A stretch of DNA of 64,000 nt from Thermanaerothrix daxensis (GCF_001306145.1 NZ_LGKO01000004.1:124001-188000); one strand, 5' to 3'; shown: positions 9,324-19,738, counted from the first letter of the stretch. The notes: generated by a model from the letters alone, not told the origin. Made by a program: numbers and translations.

Positions 9324-9336
9324 TATAATGAAAGCA
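9324..9336 (+). promoter_or_regulatory. -10 element giving a possible leaderless hflX transcript
   Basis: A perfect TATAAT (9324-9329) lies six bases before the ATG at 9336, exactly where transcription would start, and no ribosome site is present. The -35 position is poor, so the promoter may depend on other contacts. The same TATAAT-6 nt-ATG arrangement is seen at 40721-40733. Confidence 0.45.
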
Positions 9337-10712
9337 TGAGCCCTAAGATTCCAGAACCCACCGGATTCCCACGTGAGCGCGCCTTCCTGGTAGGGGTAGA
9401 AATCCGCAGCGAGCCTTCGCCGCTCTCCATGGAAGACTCGCTTGCCGAGTTGCGCCTCCTGGCCCAAACTGCCGATCTGGAGGTGGTGGGGGAAGCCTAC
9501 CAACGCCTCGATCGGCCCCATCCGGACACATTGATCGGTAAAGGCAAAGTTGAAGAGATAAAGGTGCTGCTAGAGGAAACTGCTGCCGACGTGGTGATCT
9601 TCGACACCGAGCTTTCGCCCCGCCATCAGCGCGAACTGGAAGAACAATTTGGTAATCAGGTGCGAGTGTTAGATCGCACCGCACTGATCCTGGATATTTT
9701 TGCCCGCCACGCCCACACTCGTGAGGGCATCCTGCAGGTTGAATTGGCCTTCTACGAATACCGACTGCCCCGCCTGACCCGTGCTTGGACCAACCTGGCC
9801 CAGCAAACAGGTGGCGGTGGAGGTCGAACGGGAAGCCAGGGCGGGGTAGGATTGCGTGGACCCGGCGAAACCCAGCTGGAGGTAGATCGCCGCGAAATTC
9901 GTCGCCGCATTGCCTTCCTCAAGCGCGAACTCGAGAAGGTACGCGCACATCGCCAGCGCTACCGCCAGCAACGGCGCAAATCCCAAGTCCCGGTCATTTC
10001 ACTGGTAGGCTACACCAACGCGGGAAAGTCCACTCTGCTGAATCGACTGGCCCGTGCGCAGGTGTATGTGGCCGATCAACTCTTTGCCACACTCGATCCC
10101 ACCACCCGGCGCGTGGAGCTTCCCGGTGGTCACATCGTTCTCTTCACTGATACCGTAGGCTTTATCCAGAAACTGCCGACCCAGCTTGTGGCCGCCTTCC
10201 GAGCCACCCTTGAGGAGATCACCGAATCGGATCTTCTGGTACACGTTCTCGACGTTACCCACCCCAACGCTGTAGAGCAGTGGAAAGTGGTCCAGCAAAC
10301 CCTCGAGGAGATCGGTGCGGGGGCTATCCCGGTGATCACGGCATTGAATAAGATTGATCGGTTGCCCAATCCCTCTGCTATCCAGGCACTCTCAGAAACT
10401 TTTCTGCACTCGGTCCCCATCTCTGCACTCACTGGGGAGGGCATTCCCGAATTGCTCCGTGTCATTGAGACTGCCCTCTTTGAGGATTACAGCCCCATGA
10501 CAGTGCACATCCCTTACACAGAAGGGCACATGATTTCACTCTTCCACGAGCACGGGAAAGTGGAACGCGTCACGCACCATGATGGTTATGTGACCATTCG
10601 GGGACTACTGCCGGGCCGTCTGATCGCCCGCTTCCAGCCCTTCACGCGTCGCATCAAAACTGTGACCCAACCGGATAACGTCCATGAGCCAGTTGATCTC
10701 TCGGATTCTTGA
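9336..10712 (+). CDS. hflX: Ribosome-associated GTPase HflX
   Basis: HflX splits stalled or hibernating ribosomes and binds the 50S subunit. The 458-residue product (from the ATG at 9336) has the N-terminal HflX domain with the GKGKVEEI segment, the glycine-rich linker GGRTGSQGGVGLRGPGETQL, a coiled arm, then a Ras-like G domain: G1 GYTNAGKST (225-233), G2/G3 with DTVGFIQKLP, and G4 NKID. A C-terminal domain of about 80 residues follows. An upstream in-frame ATG at 9303 lies inside the aminotransferase gene and has no ribosome site; I prefer 9336 because of the perfectly placed TATAAT. It overlaps the next small gene by 29 bp. Confidence 0.94.
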   Translation: MSPKIPEPTGFPRERAFLVGVEIRSEPSPLSMEDSLAELRLLAQTADLEVVGEAYQRLDRPHPDTLIGKGKVEEIKVLLEETAADVVIFDTELSPRHQRELEEQFGNQVRVLDRTALILDIFARHAHTREGILQVELAFYEYRLPRLTRAWTNLAQQTGGGGGRTGSQGGVGLRGPGETQLEVDRREIRRRIAFLKRELEKVRAHRQRYRQQRRKSQVPVISLVGYTNAGKSTLLNRLARAQVYVADQLFATLDPTTRRVELPGGHIVLFTDTVGFIQKLPTQLVAAFRATLEEITESDLLVHVLDVTHPNAVEQWKVVQQTLEEIGAGAIPVITALNKIDRLPNPSAIQALSETFLHSVPISALTGEGIPELLRVIETALFEDYSPMTVHIPYTEGHMISLFHEHGKVERVTHHDGYVTIRGLLPGRLIARFQPFTRRIKTVTQPDNVHEPVDLSDS

Positions 10713-10893
10713 TCACCTTTCCGAATTCCTGGCAGCCCGCAAAGGACTTCTGCCACTTCTCGGCCTTGGGTTGATCCTGCTTAATTTGATCATTCAGTTT
10801 CTTAGTGATGGATGGGTGGCCCAAACGCATCTTCTGCTTCATCTAGGGCTGATTATTGCAATTTTGGGCTTCATGCTGGCACGAGCCTTATAA
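10684..10893 (+). CDS. Small two-helix membrane protein
   Basis: The 69-residue frame overlaps the end of hflX by 29 bp and encodes two hydrophobic helices (about 22-41 and 47-67) separated by a short polar loop, with an amphipathic N-terminus. I do not recognise a family. Overlap with hflX and the tidy fit to the space before the next terminator support a real gene translated by coupling, but there is no ribosome site of its own. Its last codons lie in a 15-bp tandem duplication. Confidence 0.5.
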   Translation: MSQLISRILDHLSEFLAARKGLLPLLGLGLILLNLIIQFLSDGWVAQTHLLLHLGLIIAILGFMLARAL

Positions 10894-10910
10894 TCACGAG
10901 CCTTATAAAA
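10881..10910 (+). repeat. 15-bp tandem duplication
   Basis: The unit ACGAGCCTTATAATC occurs at 10881-10895 and again (with only the last two bases different) directly after it. It spans the stop codon of the small membrane protein gene, so the second copy is non-coding. It looks like a recent replication slippage event. Confidence 0.7.
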
Positions 10911-10943
10911 GAGAAACGCGACTCTGAATCAAGTCGCGTTTCT
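10904..10943 (-). terminator. Bidirectional terminator between hflX operon and rpmF
   Basis: A perfect 12-bp stem (AGAAACGCGACT/AGTCGCGTTTCT) with an eight-base loop ends the rpmF transcript; on the minus strand it is followed by CTTTTATAAG. It can also stop the convergent hflX transcript. Confidence 0.75.
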
Positions 10944-10966
10944 TACAACGCCAAATATCCACGCAC

Positions 10967-11161
10967 CTATTTTTTGGTTTCTTTCTCAAGGCTGACAACT
11001 TCGCGACCTTGATAATAACCACAATTAGGGCAAACGGTGTGGGGCAGTCGCAGTTCCCCGCAGTTGCTGCACTGAACCAGGTTCGCGGCTTTCAAGGCAT
11101 CATGCGCACGCCGGCGATCCCGTCGTCCTTTCGAAAGTTTTCGCTTTGGTAGAGGCACCAT
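10967..11161 (-). CDS. rpmF: 50S ribosomal protein L32
   Basis: The 64-residue basic protein has the L32 start VPLPKRKLSKGRRDRRRAH and keeps all four zinc cysteines (C31-x2-C34, C44-x2-C47), so this is the zinc-binding form rather than the cysteine-free paralogue found in some bacteria. AGGAGA precedes the ATG. In many bacteria rpmF is next to the yceD and plsX genes; here it stands alone, ended by a strong terminator and read divergently from the beta-glucosidase gene. Confidence 0.95.
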   Translation of the reverse strand: MVPLPKRKLSKGRRDRRRAHDALKAANLVQCSNCGELRLPHTVCPNCGYYQGREVVSLEKETKK

Positions 11162-11270
11162 AGTTTATTCTCCTGAACCTTTTCTTGCTCCCAATCTCCA
11201 GTGACCGCCGAATTATAATGAGAACCAGGTAAAAACGTCAAGTCTTTGAGAAAAGTTCCACGATTTCCCC

Positions 11271-11298
11271 TTGCATTTCGCCCCAAAACCCCTATAAT
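11271..11298 (+). promoter_or_regulatory. Promoter of the beta-glucosidase gene
   Basis: TTGCAT (11271-11276) and TATAAT (11293-11298) are 16 bp apart and predict a start near 11305, which coincides with the first sugar-type operator. Confidence 0.6.
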
Positions 11299-11304
11299 TG
11301 GAAT

Positions 11305-11318
11305 TGAGAGCGCTCCTA
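11305..11318. promoter_or_regulatory. LacI/CelR-type operator O1 at the start site
   Basis: TGAGAGCGCTCCTA is a slightly degenerate version of the palindrome TGGGAGCGCTCCCA, the known operator of the LacI-family regulator CelR. It covers the predicted start of transcription of the GH1 gene, a position suited to repression. Confidence 0.7.
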
Positions 11319-11319
11319 A

Positions 11320-12813
<1,494 letters not shown>

Positions 12814-12834
12814 ATTCGTCTCTTCCTCCTTGAA

Positions 12835-12868
12835 AAGGAAGCCCCCACGTCGACGTGGGGGCTTCCTT
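12835..12868. terminator. Bidirectional terminator
   Basis: A near-perfect 34-bp palindrome (arms AAGGAAGCCCCCACG and its complement) separates the convergent GH1 and BMP-family genes and can end both transcripts. Confidence 0.8.
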
Positions 12869-12889
12869 CTTTGGCTACAAGACTTCGAA

Positions 12890-13897
12890 CTACTTCACAT
12901 CTACCACGATGCTCCCGTCCTTAATGCCCTGGATGGTAGCTTCCGCTTTAGCCTTGACCTCAGGTGGCACTAATTTGTCGTTATAAACCATCTCCAGGCC
13001 ACCGTTTTTGAACGAGAGGTAGAAAACTTTTCCACCCGGCTCGCCTGCCTTATTACTGGCAATCATATCCCGCAAAACCACTTCCCAGCGATAGATCAGG
13101 TTAGCGGCCACCGTATCAGGAGCCAGCGAATCCTGATACCAGGCAGATGCCAGCCACAGAATGCCATGTTGCTTTGCCACACTGATCGCGCCCGTGACCG
13201 ATTGAGAAGTGCCGGTTAACACATCTGCTCCAGCCCGGACATGCGTCTCTGCTGCCGCCGACATCAATGACACATCCGAAAAAGACCCCGTGTAACTGAT
13301 ATTAACCTGAATAGTAGGATCTACCGACTTTACCCCGGCTTCAAAGCCCAGGTTATATAGTCGAGCATCTCCTGCTTCCACAGGTCCGGTAACGCCTACC
13401 ACCTTGGTTTTAGTCAGCATTCCGGCAATCACCCCGTTGACGTATCCCCCTTCTTGAGCCTGGGGTTGATAGGCAAAGATGTTGTTAATCCCCTCATCTT
13501 TGTAAGTCTGGTTGGTTGTACCCCAGGCAAACGATGTCTGTGGGAATTCAGGCGCAATTTGTTGTAGTGAGGTGCCGTACTGGGCTCCGTGGGCAATGAT
13601 CAGGTTATACCCCTGGCTGGCGTAATCGCGGATCGCCGCAGCCGCATTGGTAACATCCCAGGCATCCTCGGAAATGGCGATTTCAAGTTTTTCAGGGCCG
13701 CCCATCTCCTGTTGAACTTTTAGCAGCCCCTCATAGAGCGATTGACTCCATTCCAGATCCCGAACAGTACTGGGCAAGATCAAGGCTACCTTGAAGGGTT
13801 TCTCCTCGGTCTTGGGGGGTTCTGTGGCTTGCGAGCATGCTCCAAGCAAAAACGAAGCCAAGACCGACCACAAAACAAGCCATTTTGTCGTTTTCAT
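12890..13897 (-). CDS. BMP/PnrA-family substrate-binding lipoprotein
   Basis: The 335-residue protein has a lipobox (LLGAC, Cys21) and then the periplasmic-binding fold of the basic membrane protein family, which binds nucleosides in PnrA/TmpC and other ligands in relatives. Family landmarks include VALILPSTVRDLEWSQ at the start of the mature domain, DYASQGYNLIIAHG, and GYVNGVIAGMLTKT. AAGGAGGAATTT precedes the ATG. No ABC permease or ATPase gene is adjacent, so it works with distant components or serves as a sensor. It lies downstream of hpdA on the same strand, separated by 234 bp with a hairpin, so co-regulation with the decarboxylase locus is possible but unproven. Confidence 0.85.
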   Translation of the reverse strand: MKTTKWLVLWSVLASFLLGACSQATEPPKTEEKPFKVALILPSTVRDLEWSQSLYEGLLKVQQEMGGPEKLEIAISEDAWDVTNAAAAIRDYASQGYNLIIAHGAQYGTSLQQIAPEFPQTSFAWGTTNQTYKDEGINNIFAYQPQAQEGGYVNGVIAGMLTKTKVVGVTGPVEAGDARLYNLGFEAGVKSVDPTIQVNISYTGSFSDVSLMSAAAETHVRAGADVLTGTSQSVTGAISVAKQHGILWLASAWYQDSLAPDTVAANLIYRWEVVLRDMIASNKAGEPGGKVFYLSFKNGGLEMVYNDKLVPPEVKAKAEATIQGIKDGSIVVDVK

Positions 13898-13935
13898 AAA
13901 TTCCTCCTTGATGTGTAAATTGGTAAAACGCTCGA

Positions 13936-13948
13936 AACACCCGGTGTT
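13936..13948. promoter_or_regulatory. Small palindrome in the BMP gene leader
   Basis: AACACC-C-GGTGTT is a perfect inverted repeat with a one-base centre, about 40 bp before the BMP-family ATG. Position and symmetry suit a repressor site, but nothing identifies the regulator. Confidence 0.3.
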
Positions 13949-14065
13949 GTTCCCCCTATTTCATTTTACACCTTACACACCATTTCACCATCCAAATAGT
14001 GTCCCTAAAAAACACAACGCGGCTAGGGGCTCAAACTCCCTATCCGAGCCTCCTCTATTCCTCCT

Positions 14066-14094
14066 CCGAGGCGGCCCATAGAAGGCCGCCTCGG
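14066..14094 (-). terminator. GC-rich hairpin after hpdA
   Basis: CCGAGGCGGCC and GGCCGCCTCGG form an 11-pair stem with a seven-base loop just downstream of the hpdA stop. No U-tract follows on the minus strand, so it may protect the 3' end or only partly terminate the hpd transcript. Confidence 0.45.
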
Positions 14095-14131
14095 TTCCAA
14101 GTGGATGGCTACTTCTTTTACATAGTTACGG

Positions 14132-15094
14132 TTAGAACGGGGTTTCAGACCCCACGTAACACGCAATTTGCTGGTCTAAAAGGAGTTTCTGGAGGTGCGC
14201 CATTTTCTCCTCGGGGGTGCCTTCATAATCCCGATAGGGATAAACGGCTCCAAGTTGTGTCCATTTTGAATCCCCCAGGCGGTGGAAGGGCAGAATGTTC
14301 ATCTCTACCAATCCCACTTCACGCAGAAATTCGGCTGTTTTCAGGATGTTCTCATCATCGTCATTGAATCCCGGAATAACCGGCATTCGAATTATCAGAC
14401 GCCCCGACCAACCTGAACGTGCAAGTAATGCAATGTTGCTAAGGATCAATTCGTTGGAGACACCGGTACCTGCCCTATGCTTCTCCGGATCCATGTGTTT
14501 AATATCAATAAATGCCCAATCCACAAACCTCATTAATTCCAAGAACGCGCCCGGCTCAATATAAGCGCTGGTCTCAACGGCTATGTGAATATAGGCATCA
14601 CGACAAGCCTCCAATACGGCGCGCATAAAGCGGCGCTGCATGAGAGGTTCTCCTCCCGAAAACGTGACCCCTCCCATGCCGCCCCAATATTGCTGATCTC
14701 GCTTCAGCACCCGCATCAATTCTGAAACCGAGTACCATCGGCCGCAGACTTTCAAGGCCTCAAAGTAACATAGCGCCACACAATCCAGATCCCGACAGTG
14801 CTGGCATTTTGAACGATCTAACACCAGTGGCGCGATTTCTTGATCTCCATTTCCCGAAAGGTTCTTTTGAATCGCCCCTTCTGGACAAGCCGTTATGCAA
14901 CGTTCACATCCTTGGGTCAAATAAGTGCATTTTGTCGCCCGATACATGATCTCGGGTTTAAATAGTTTTCCCTCCGGATTAGAACACCACGCACAATCCA
15001 GAGGGCATCCTTTCAAAAACACCAGCGTTCGGCAACCTGGTCCATCGTGAACTGAATAACCCTGAATATCGAAAATTAGCCCTTTTTCCTCCAT
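14132..15094 (-). CDS. hpdA: Glycyl radical enzyme activase of 4-hydroxyphenylacetate decarboxylase
   Basis: This radical SAM enzyme uses S-adenosylmethionine to install the glycyl radical on HpdB. The 320-residue protein has the radical SAM cluster motif C30-x3-C34-x2-C37 (GCPLDCAWCSNPEG) and the SAM-binding FSGGEPL. Between them is a ferredoxin-like insert with two further four-cysteine sets (C56, C63, C66, C70 and C97, C100, C105, C109), matching the two extra [4Fe-4S] clusters known for activases of hydroxyphenylacetate decarboxylase, glycerol dehydratase and benzylsuccinate synthase. It follows the MFS transporter by about 70 bp, separated by a hairpin, on the hpd transcript. Confidence 0.9.
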   Translation of the reverse strand: MEEKGLIFDIQGYSVHDGPGCRTLVFLKGCPLDCAWCSNPEGKLFKPEIMYRATKCTYLTQGCERCITACPEGAIQKNLSGNGDQEIAPLVLDRSKCQHCRDLDCVALCYFEALKVCGRWYSVSELMRVLKRDQQYWGGMGGVTFSGGEPLMQRRFMRAVLEACRDAYIHIAVETSAYIEPGAFLELMRFVDWAFIDIKHMDPEKHRAGTGVSNELILSNIALLARSGWSGRLIIRMPVIPGFNDDDENILKTAEFLREVGLVEMNILPFHRLGDSKWTQLGAVYPYRDYEGTPEEKMAHLQKLLLDQQIACYVGSETPF

Positions 15095-15114
15095 GATCTC
15101 TCCTTATATCTCAT

Positions 15115-15150
15115 TGGACCTGGGAGATAGAACCCTATCTACCAGGTCCA
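15115..15150 (-). other. Intercistronic hairpin between MFS gene and hpdA
   Basis: A stem of nine plus six pairs (TGGACCTGG/CCAGGTCCA outside, AGATAG/CTATCT inside) with a four-base loop sits in the 70-bp gap. It has no U-tract and is followed by the hpdA ribosome site, so an mRNA processing or stability element is more likely than a terminator. Confidence 0.5.
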
Positions 15151-15164
15151 TAACCCCAGGCTGG

Positions 15165-16469
15165 CTAATCTGCAGTGACACCCTCAACGGCTTTCACAGC
15201 AACGGATTTTGGAACAGCCGCCAAAGGCAGGAAAGAAGCCACAATCGCCGAAACCACATAGGCCGATAGGGCAAAGATGATTGAGTAGCGATAGGTCCCG
15301 GATACGTCAAAGAGATAGCCTCCCATGAATGAACCCACCGCCGGACCGATGCCCATTACAATCAGCGTCGCCAACCCCCAGATTTTACCCAGGGTTTTGC
15401 GCCCATAAACGGAGCCTGCATAACCCGCGCAACCACCGGGTTCAATTGCCCAATAGATTGCGAACAGAAGACAGGCAATCAGACCCGCGATAATGGTCAT
15501 TCCGGGTGTCAGGCTGACCAGCAACAACACACATGCAACAGCGCCGCAAATGGGAGCGAAGATCAACATTGTCTTGCGTGCCTTGCTCTCCAACCCCAGT
15601 TTCGCCACCAATTTATCCGCCACAACCCCCATCAAGGGCATGGTAACGATGCCAGCCAAACCAATGGCCACATAGAGGTTCGTTGCAGAGGAAAGGCTTA
15701 GTTTGGCATCCTCGGTCCAGAAGCGTACAACCTGGGTCCAGATCAAGAATTCCGCCAGCATACTGGTCAAGAATGCCAGAATGGTGCCCCAAATGGCGAA
15801 ATTGCTGAACGCCTCCTTGATAGACCAGTTATATTCCTCCTTCGCCGCAGCACCACTAGCGGTTAACCCAAAGGGCTTTAAGCCGTACCCTTCTGGATTC
15901 TTGCGAGCCAAAATCCCCGCCAGGACCAGAGCCACAAAAACCACAATGGCCAGAACCTGCATCGCCGCCCGCCAATCTGTACGCAGAAGCGCTGCCTTCA
16001 CCCCCAGGCTAAGCACTACCTGGGCGATTGGAGCACCGGCAAAGGCAATACCCCACATGGTAGCATAAGTTCGTCCCACATACCATTTGCGCACCGAAAC
16101 CGTGGAAGAGACCCAAAGCATCCCGGTACCGATTCCGGCAAACAAAGCGTAAACCAGCAGGTATTGCCAGTACTCCTGAACCCGACTGGTGACAAAGAAG
16201 CCCAGTGAAGCAAACACGGCCCCAATGAAATAAGCGGGGCGAGTCCCCCACCGATCAATGATCATACCGCTGAAAAACGCGGTGATCGCGTAAACCGTCA
16301 TCATCAGCGAATAGCCCAGGGAAGTCTGGGAAGTCGTCCAGCCCATGGCTTTGGCCATCGGTCCCTGCAACACCGAGAATGTCGAGCGGTATCCAAAGAG
16401 GCAGAACACGGCCAACCATGAGGCGGCAACCACCATATAACCTAACCGCTTTGCTGTTTTCTCGTCCAT
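15165..16469 (-). CDS. MFS transporter, oxalate/formate antiporter-like, in the hpd operon
   Basis: The 434-residue protein has about twelve membrane helices and the cytoplasmic MFS motif DRWGTRPAYF after helix 2. The layout resembles the oxalate/formate antiporter group, whose members exchange organic anions. Sitting between hpdC and hpdA, it most likely imports 4-hydroxyphenylacetate or a related arylacetate, or exports p-cresol; this role is inferred only from context. The start is uncertain: the ATG at 16469 is reached from an AGAGG with a long spacer, while an ATG four codons upstream overlaps that site. A longer in-frame extension towards 16535 runs through the preceding hairpin and is unlikely. 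Confidence 0.82.
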   Translation of the reverse strand: MDEKTAKRLGYMVVAASWLAVFCLFGYRSTFSVLQGPMAKAMGWTTSQTSLGYSLMMTVYAITAFFSGMIIDRWGTRPAYFIGAVFASLGFFVTSRVQEYWQYLLVYALFAGIGTGMLWVSSTVSVRKWYVGRTYATMWGIAFAGAPIAQVVLSLGVKAALLRTDWRAAMQVLAIVVFVALVLAGILARKNPEGYGLKPFGLTASGAAAKEEYNWSIKEAFSNFAIWGTILAFLTSMLAEFLIWTQVVRFWTEDAKLSLSSATNLYVAIGLAGIVTMPLMGVVADKLVAKLGLESKARKTMLIFAPICGAVACVLLLVSLTPGMTIIAGLIACLLFAIYWAIEPGGCAGYAGSVYGRKTLGKIWGLATLIVMGIGPAVGSFMGGYLFDVSGTYRYSIIFALSAYVVSAIVASFLPLAAVPKSVAVKAVEGVTAD

Positions 16470-16507
16470 TTTTTTGATCATCCTCTGGTCTTGAGATTTA
16501 GGGGCGT

Positions 16508-16534
16508 TGGGGGTGCCTGTGCAGGGCACCCCCA
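16508..16534 (-). other. Intercistronic hairpin between hpdC and the MFS gene
   Basis: TGGGGGTGCC and GGCACCCCCA form a ten-pair GC-rich stem with a seven-base loop right after the hpdC stop. On the minus strand no U-tract follows. It could stabilise the upstream hpdBC message and lower expression of the transporter. Confidence 0.5.
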
Positions 16535-16552
16535 TTTTGCCATTTCAGGCGA

Positions 16553-16819
16553 TTATTTTGTGGCGTACATCTCGCAGGTAACCGCGATCAAATCCTTGTA
16601 CGTCCATGGCTGGTTCTTCTCGGCAGTGCAGGTTCCAATCGTCTCCTGGCCATCTTCCTTGAAGAAAGCGCAGTTTTTGCACTTAGGCAGCGGAGTGAAG
16701 CAATCACACACCTCCGAGTCAATCAGTACCAGTTCGTTTGTGCGGCGGCAAATGCCTTTAGTCACATCCACCGCAACGAAGTTCAAGCAATCATTGTGCC
16801 GTAAGGTTTCCTGGCTCAC
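16553..16819 (-). CDS. hpdC: 4-hydroxyphenylacetate decarboxylase small subunit
   Basis: HpdC is the small iron-sulfur subunit found only with hydroxyphenylacetate-type decarboxylases. The 88-residue protein carries His8, Cys11, Cys24, Cys38/Cys40, then Cys47, Cys50, Cys64 and Cys82. From memory of the Clostridium enzyme (one His/Cys cluster, one all-Cys cluster), the spacing of these residues agrees with a constant offset of five. The motifs DCLNFVAVDVTKGICR and KCKNC are typical. The start is GTG with AAGGAG nine bases upstream. It follows hpdB by 45 bp. Eight or nine cysteines in 88 residues and this position leave little doubt. Confidence 0.9.
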   Translation of the reverse strand: MSQETLRHNDCLNFVAVDVTKGICRRTNELVLIDSEVCDCFTPLPKCKNCAFFKEDGQETIGTCTAEKNQPWTYKDLIAVTCEMYATK

Positions 16820-16864
16820 GTTAGTTTCTCCTTCTTGTGATAAGTTTCGTCTCTCACTGTAGCC

Positions 16865-19603
16865 TTAGACTTCCTCGTACTCCGTGCGCGCGATCACTTC
16901 ATCCTGGATCTGCTTGCCCAATTCAACCCAGTACTGGGTGAAGCCGGCCACACGGATGAGCAAGTCGCGGTAGTTTTCAGGGTGGGCCTGCGCGTCCTTC
17001 AAAATCTTCGAGTCCACGATGTTGTACTGAATGTGGAAGGCACCACGGCGCATGTAAGCCCGAGTCAGTTCCAGCAACTTGCGTGACCCTTCGATGCCTT
17101 TAACCGCGCTTGGGTGGATCTTGAGGTTCATCTGGCTGTTCTGGGATTTGGCATGATCCCACACCGTAGCCGAATTGAACAAGGCGTACGGGCCATTGCG
17201 ATCCGTGCCCGGATACGCAGACATCGAACCATCCGCATAAGTGGTGCCCGCAAGACGACCATCCGGCGTTGCCAGAGTAGCAGCCCCCTGAGGCCCATGA
17301 GTTGAGACGGAGATCTGGCAGGCGTAGAGCGGTTTCCCGTACAGCGACTCAAACTTGTGGCACATGGCGCAGAACCAATCTTCGTATTCGCGCAAGATGC
17401 CATCTACGTAGGGGTCATCGTTCCCATACTTATTGGCCAGCAAGCAGTCGCTGTGGATCTTATCGTACTTTTCACCACCTACTTTCTTGACCTGTGAGAA
17501 CAAGGAGAAGGATCCCACTTCGTGAGCGGTCTTGAAGCCGAAGTTCTCAAGAATGGCCTCACGCATCTGGTCGAGAGTGTACTTCTTATCCTCATAGACC
17601 AGTTTCTTAAGCGCCGCCAGCGAGTTCACCATATTGATGGTGCCGCAGGACTCGACATTGAAAGTGGCGTTATAGCGGTACCCCAGTTGCCCAATATGGC
17701 GGCCCTTTTCCAGGCAATCCGGCTTCAAGAACGAGTTGATAACCGTCATATTATTCTTGCGCCAGATATCGTGCTGGATGTTGTTGCACTTGCACAGGGC
17801 GTCAACCGCCATTTCGTAGTACTGCTTGTAAACCTCCCACAGTTCCTCGTAGGTTTCCAGTTTGCGATTGTGCGGCGGGAAGATCTGCTCTTTGAGACGG
17901 TGATCGTAACCGTTGAACAGCACGCACTCGAGGATCTTGGGATTGGCAATGAAGTGTACACCCACCGAAGTCGGTTGACCAGCACCGCCCGGGATCCAAT
18001 ACTTCTTCCCATTCAGCGTGAGCGGATGCCAGGTGCAGGGTGAGGTTTCCAAACAACCACCAATTGCAATGGCACGCGCCTCTGGGAGGGTCATTCCCTC
18101 GGGGCCATACTGGCTCAGCAAGAACTGAATACCGATCTGGTTATTCATCCAGGCCGGATAGCCTGTTCCCGTCTTGACACACTCAATCGCTTTCAGCAAG
18201 AAGTCTTCCGGTAGTTTCTCATCATAGAGGACCGAGAGCGTGGGCTGCGGTGACTGCAAGCTCATCGCTGATTCAAGGATCAGTTTCTCCAAGTCATTGC
18301 TGGCCGGGTCGCCGTCTTTGGTCAAACCGCCCATGCTCAGGTTATTGAAGGTATTTCCAGAGAGCACGCCACCGACTACACCGGTTGAGGCGAAGCAGTC
18401 AATGCAAGTAAACTTGACGCGATGGCACTCAAGCAACTCAAGGGTCTTTTCTTTTGTCAAGCGTCCAGCCTCTGTATCCTGCTCGTACCACGGCCACAAG
18501 ACCTGCCCCAAACGCCCAGGGGACATACCCGAAATGGCATCCTCGTTGAGCACGGCGATGTGGAGCGTGTAGGTGAGTTGCAGCGCCTCACGGAAAGTGC
18601 GGGGCTGATAATGCGCGATCCATTCCAGGGTTTCAGCAATTTCTTCGTACTCTCTCTTCTGAACCGCGTCCTCGGTGATACCTGCCAGACGGCGTGCCTC
18701 TTTCGCGTAATTGAGGATCCACGTCTGCAAACCTTCGATAACGTGAATCACGGCATCGTAATAGTACAGCCGGTCCATGCCGGTGATTCCATCACCATCC
18801 GCCTTACCAGCCACCTCGGCCTTGCGCTGCTTGCAAATTTCAATCAGGCCATCGAAACCGTACTGGAGCGGGTAGTAGTAATTGATAACTTCGCGTCCCT
18901 GGGGTAGGGTAAAGCCCGAATCGAACATACAGATGAGCGAGCGCATTAATTTCTCTTTCAGCTCATACTCGGGCACCATCATCTCGTACTTATGCCCCAG
19001 ATCTTCCACCGACTTACCCACCCACTGCTTAGCCAGTTTAATCAGGGCAGGCACTTCCTCACTGCGAATACCGAATTTTCCGGCGATGGAAACCACATTC
19101 CCAAAGGACTTAGTGACGTTGCCACCACCCGATCCAAACTTGGAAAGCTCACCCGATGAAGCGCTCCCGCGTTTCAGAGCCTCCTGGTAGAGCTCATCCT
19201 CTTTTGCAACGTAGAAGGACTCAGAAAGCCAGGGCATCGGGAAAGAACCGCGGTAGTAATGCGCTTTCCCCATCACCAGAAGCTCACCCGGGTAGATGCT
19301 GGGCGTCAGGTGGCTAAAGGCATGCTTCAGGGCCAACGCGCGGCGTACAATCGGAACCTCGTTGTCCAATTCCATGTACTTGCGCGTGTACCAGTACGGG
19401 AACTCCAGATCAACCGAAGAGTAGGTATTAAAATACAGATCGCGAAGTTTCTTTGCACGCGGGGTCGGCTCGCGCTTAACCTCGCGATCTACCATCTCTT
19501 CCGGGGCTTTCCCATACTGGAAACTGATGGGGATCCCCTTCTCCTGCAGTATGTCAGCCAGGCTCCTGGTGACTTCCTGCACACCTACGGATTTTTCTGA
19601 CAT
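16865..19603 (-). CDS. hpdB: 4-hydroxyphenylacetate decarboxylase large subunit (glycyl radical enzyme)
   Basis: HpdB removes CO2 from 4-hydroxyphenylacetate to give p-cresol. The 912-residue product has the thiyl cysteine in GGCLE (Cys517, Glu519) and the glycyl radical site RVAGF (Gly887) near the C-terminus. Distances from Cys517 to His550 (+33), Glu651 (+134) and Gly887 (+370) equal those I recall for Cys503, His536, Glu637 and Gly873 of the Clostridium scatologenes enzyme, where His and Glu hold the substrate phenol group. This favours a hydroxylated substrate over phenylacetate or indoleacetate. I chose the ATG at 19603 (AAGGAG six bases upstream); a longer frame adds 41 non-conserved residues. 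The adjacent small subunit supports the assignment. Confidence 0.9.
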   Translation of the reverse strand: MSEKSVGVQEVTRSLADILQEKGIPISFQYGKAPEEMVDREVKREPTPRAKKLRDLYFNTYSSVDLEFPYWYTRKYMELDNEVPIVRRALALKHAFSHLTPSIYPGELLVMGKAHYYRGSFPMPWLSESFYVAKEDELYQEALKRGSASSGELSKFGSGGGNVTKSFGNVVSIAGKFGIRSEEVPALIKLAKQWVGKSVEDLGHKYEMMVPEYELKEKLMRSLICMFDSGFTLPQGREVINYYYPLQYGFDGLIEICKQRKAEVAGKADGDGITGMDRLYYYDAVIHVIEGLQTWILNYAKEARRLAGITEDAVQKREYEEIAETLEWIAHYQPRTFREALQLTYTLHIAVLNEDAISGMSPGRLGQVLWPWYEQDTEAGRLTKEKTLELLECHRVKFTCIDCFASTGVVGGVLSGNTFNNLSMGGLTKDGDPASNDLEKLILESAMSLQSPQPTLSVLYDEKLPEDFLLKAIECVKTGTGYPAWMNNQIGIQFLLSQYGPEGMTLPEARAIAIGGCLETSPCTWHPLTLNGKKYWIPGGAGQPTSVGVHFIANPKILECVLFNGYDHRLKEQIFPPHNRKLETYEELWEVYKQYYEMAVDALCKCNNIQHDIWRKNNMTVINSFLKPDCLEKGRHIGQLGYRYNATFNVESCGTINMVNSLAALKKLVYEDKKYTLDQMREAILENFGFKTAHEVGSFSLFSQVKKVGGEKYDKIHSDCLLANKYGNDDPYVDGILREYEDWFCAMCHKFESLYGKPLYACQISVSTHGPQGAATLATPDGRLAGTTYADGSMSAYPGTDRNGPYALFNSATVWDHAKSQNSQMNLKIHPSAVKGIEGSRKLLELTRAYMRRGAFHIQYNIVDSKILKDAQAHPENYRDLLIRVAGFTQYWVELGKQIQDEVIARTEYEEV

Positions 19604-19661
19604 GTTCCACTCCTTTCCTACGAAAATTTGGGAGGGTGACTCCGTAAACACTTTAACCAAA

Positions 19662-19695
19662 TCCGATACCCGACTCAATCGGGGATTCCTCCGAT
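19662..19695 (-). promoter_or_regulatory. Repeat cluster upstream of hpdB, candidate response-regulator site
   Basis: Two copies of TCCGAT (19662-19667 and 19690-19695) flank an inverted repeat CCCGA-N5-TCGGG (19669-19683), 60-90 bp before the hpdB ATG. This is the only structured DNA between hpdB and the terminator of the response regulator, so it is the best candidate for the operator. I see no convincing -35/-10 pair. Confidence 0.35.
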
Positions 19696-19706
19696 CTTGC
19701 AGACAG

Positions 19707-19738
19707 AAAAAAGGCCGATTGAACAATCAGCCTTTTTT
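19707..19738 (-). terminator. Terminator of the response regulator gene
   Basis: On the minus strand a stem (AAAAAAGGC, mismatch, GATTG) with a two-base loop ends in CCTTTTTT, a classic intrinsic terminator about 55 bp after the regulator stop. It insulates hpdB from the regulator gene. Confidence 0.82.

Noticed and set aside
17522-18043. 173-codon frame antisense to hpdB
   Set aside because: Lies wholly within a highly conserved glycyl radical enzyme; no start signal.
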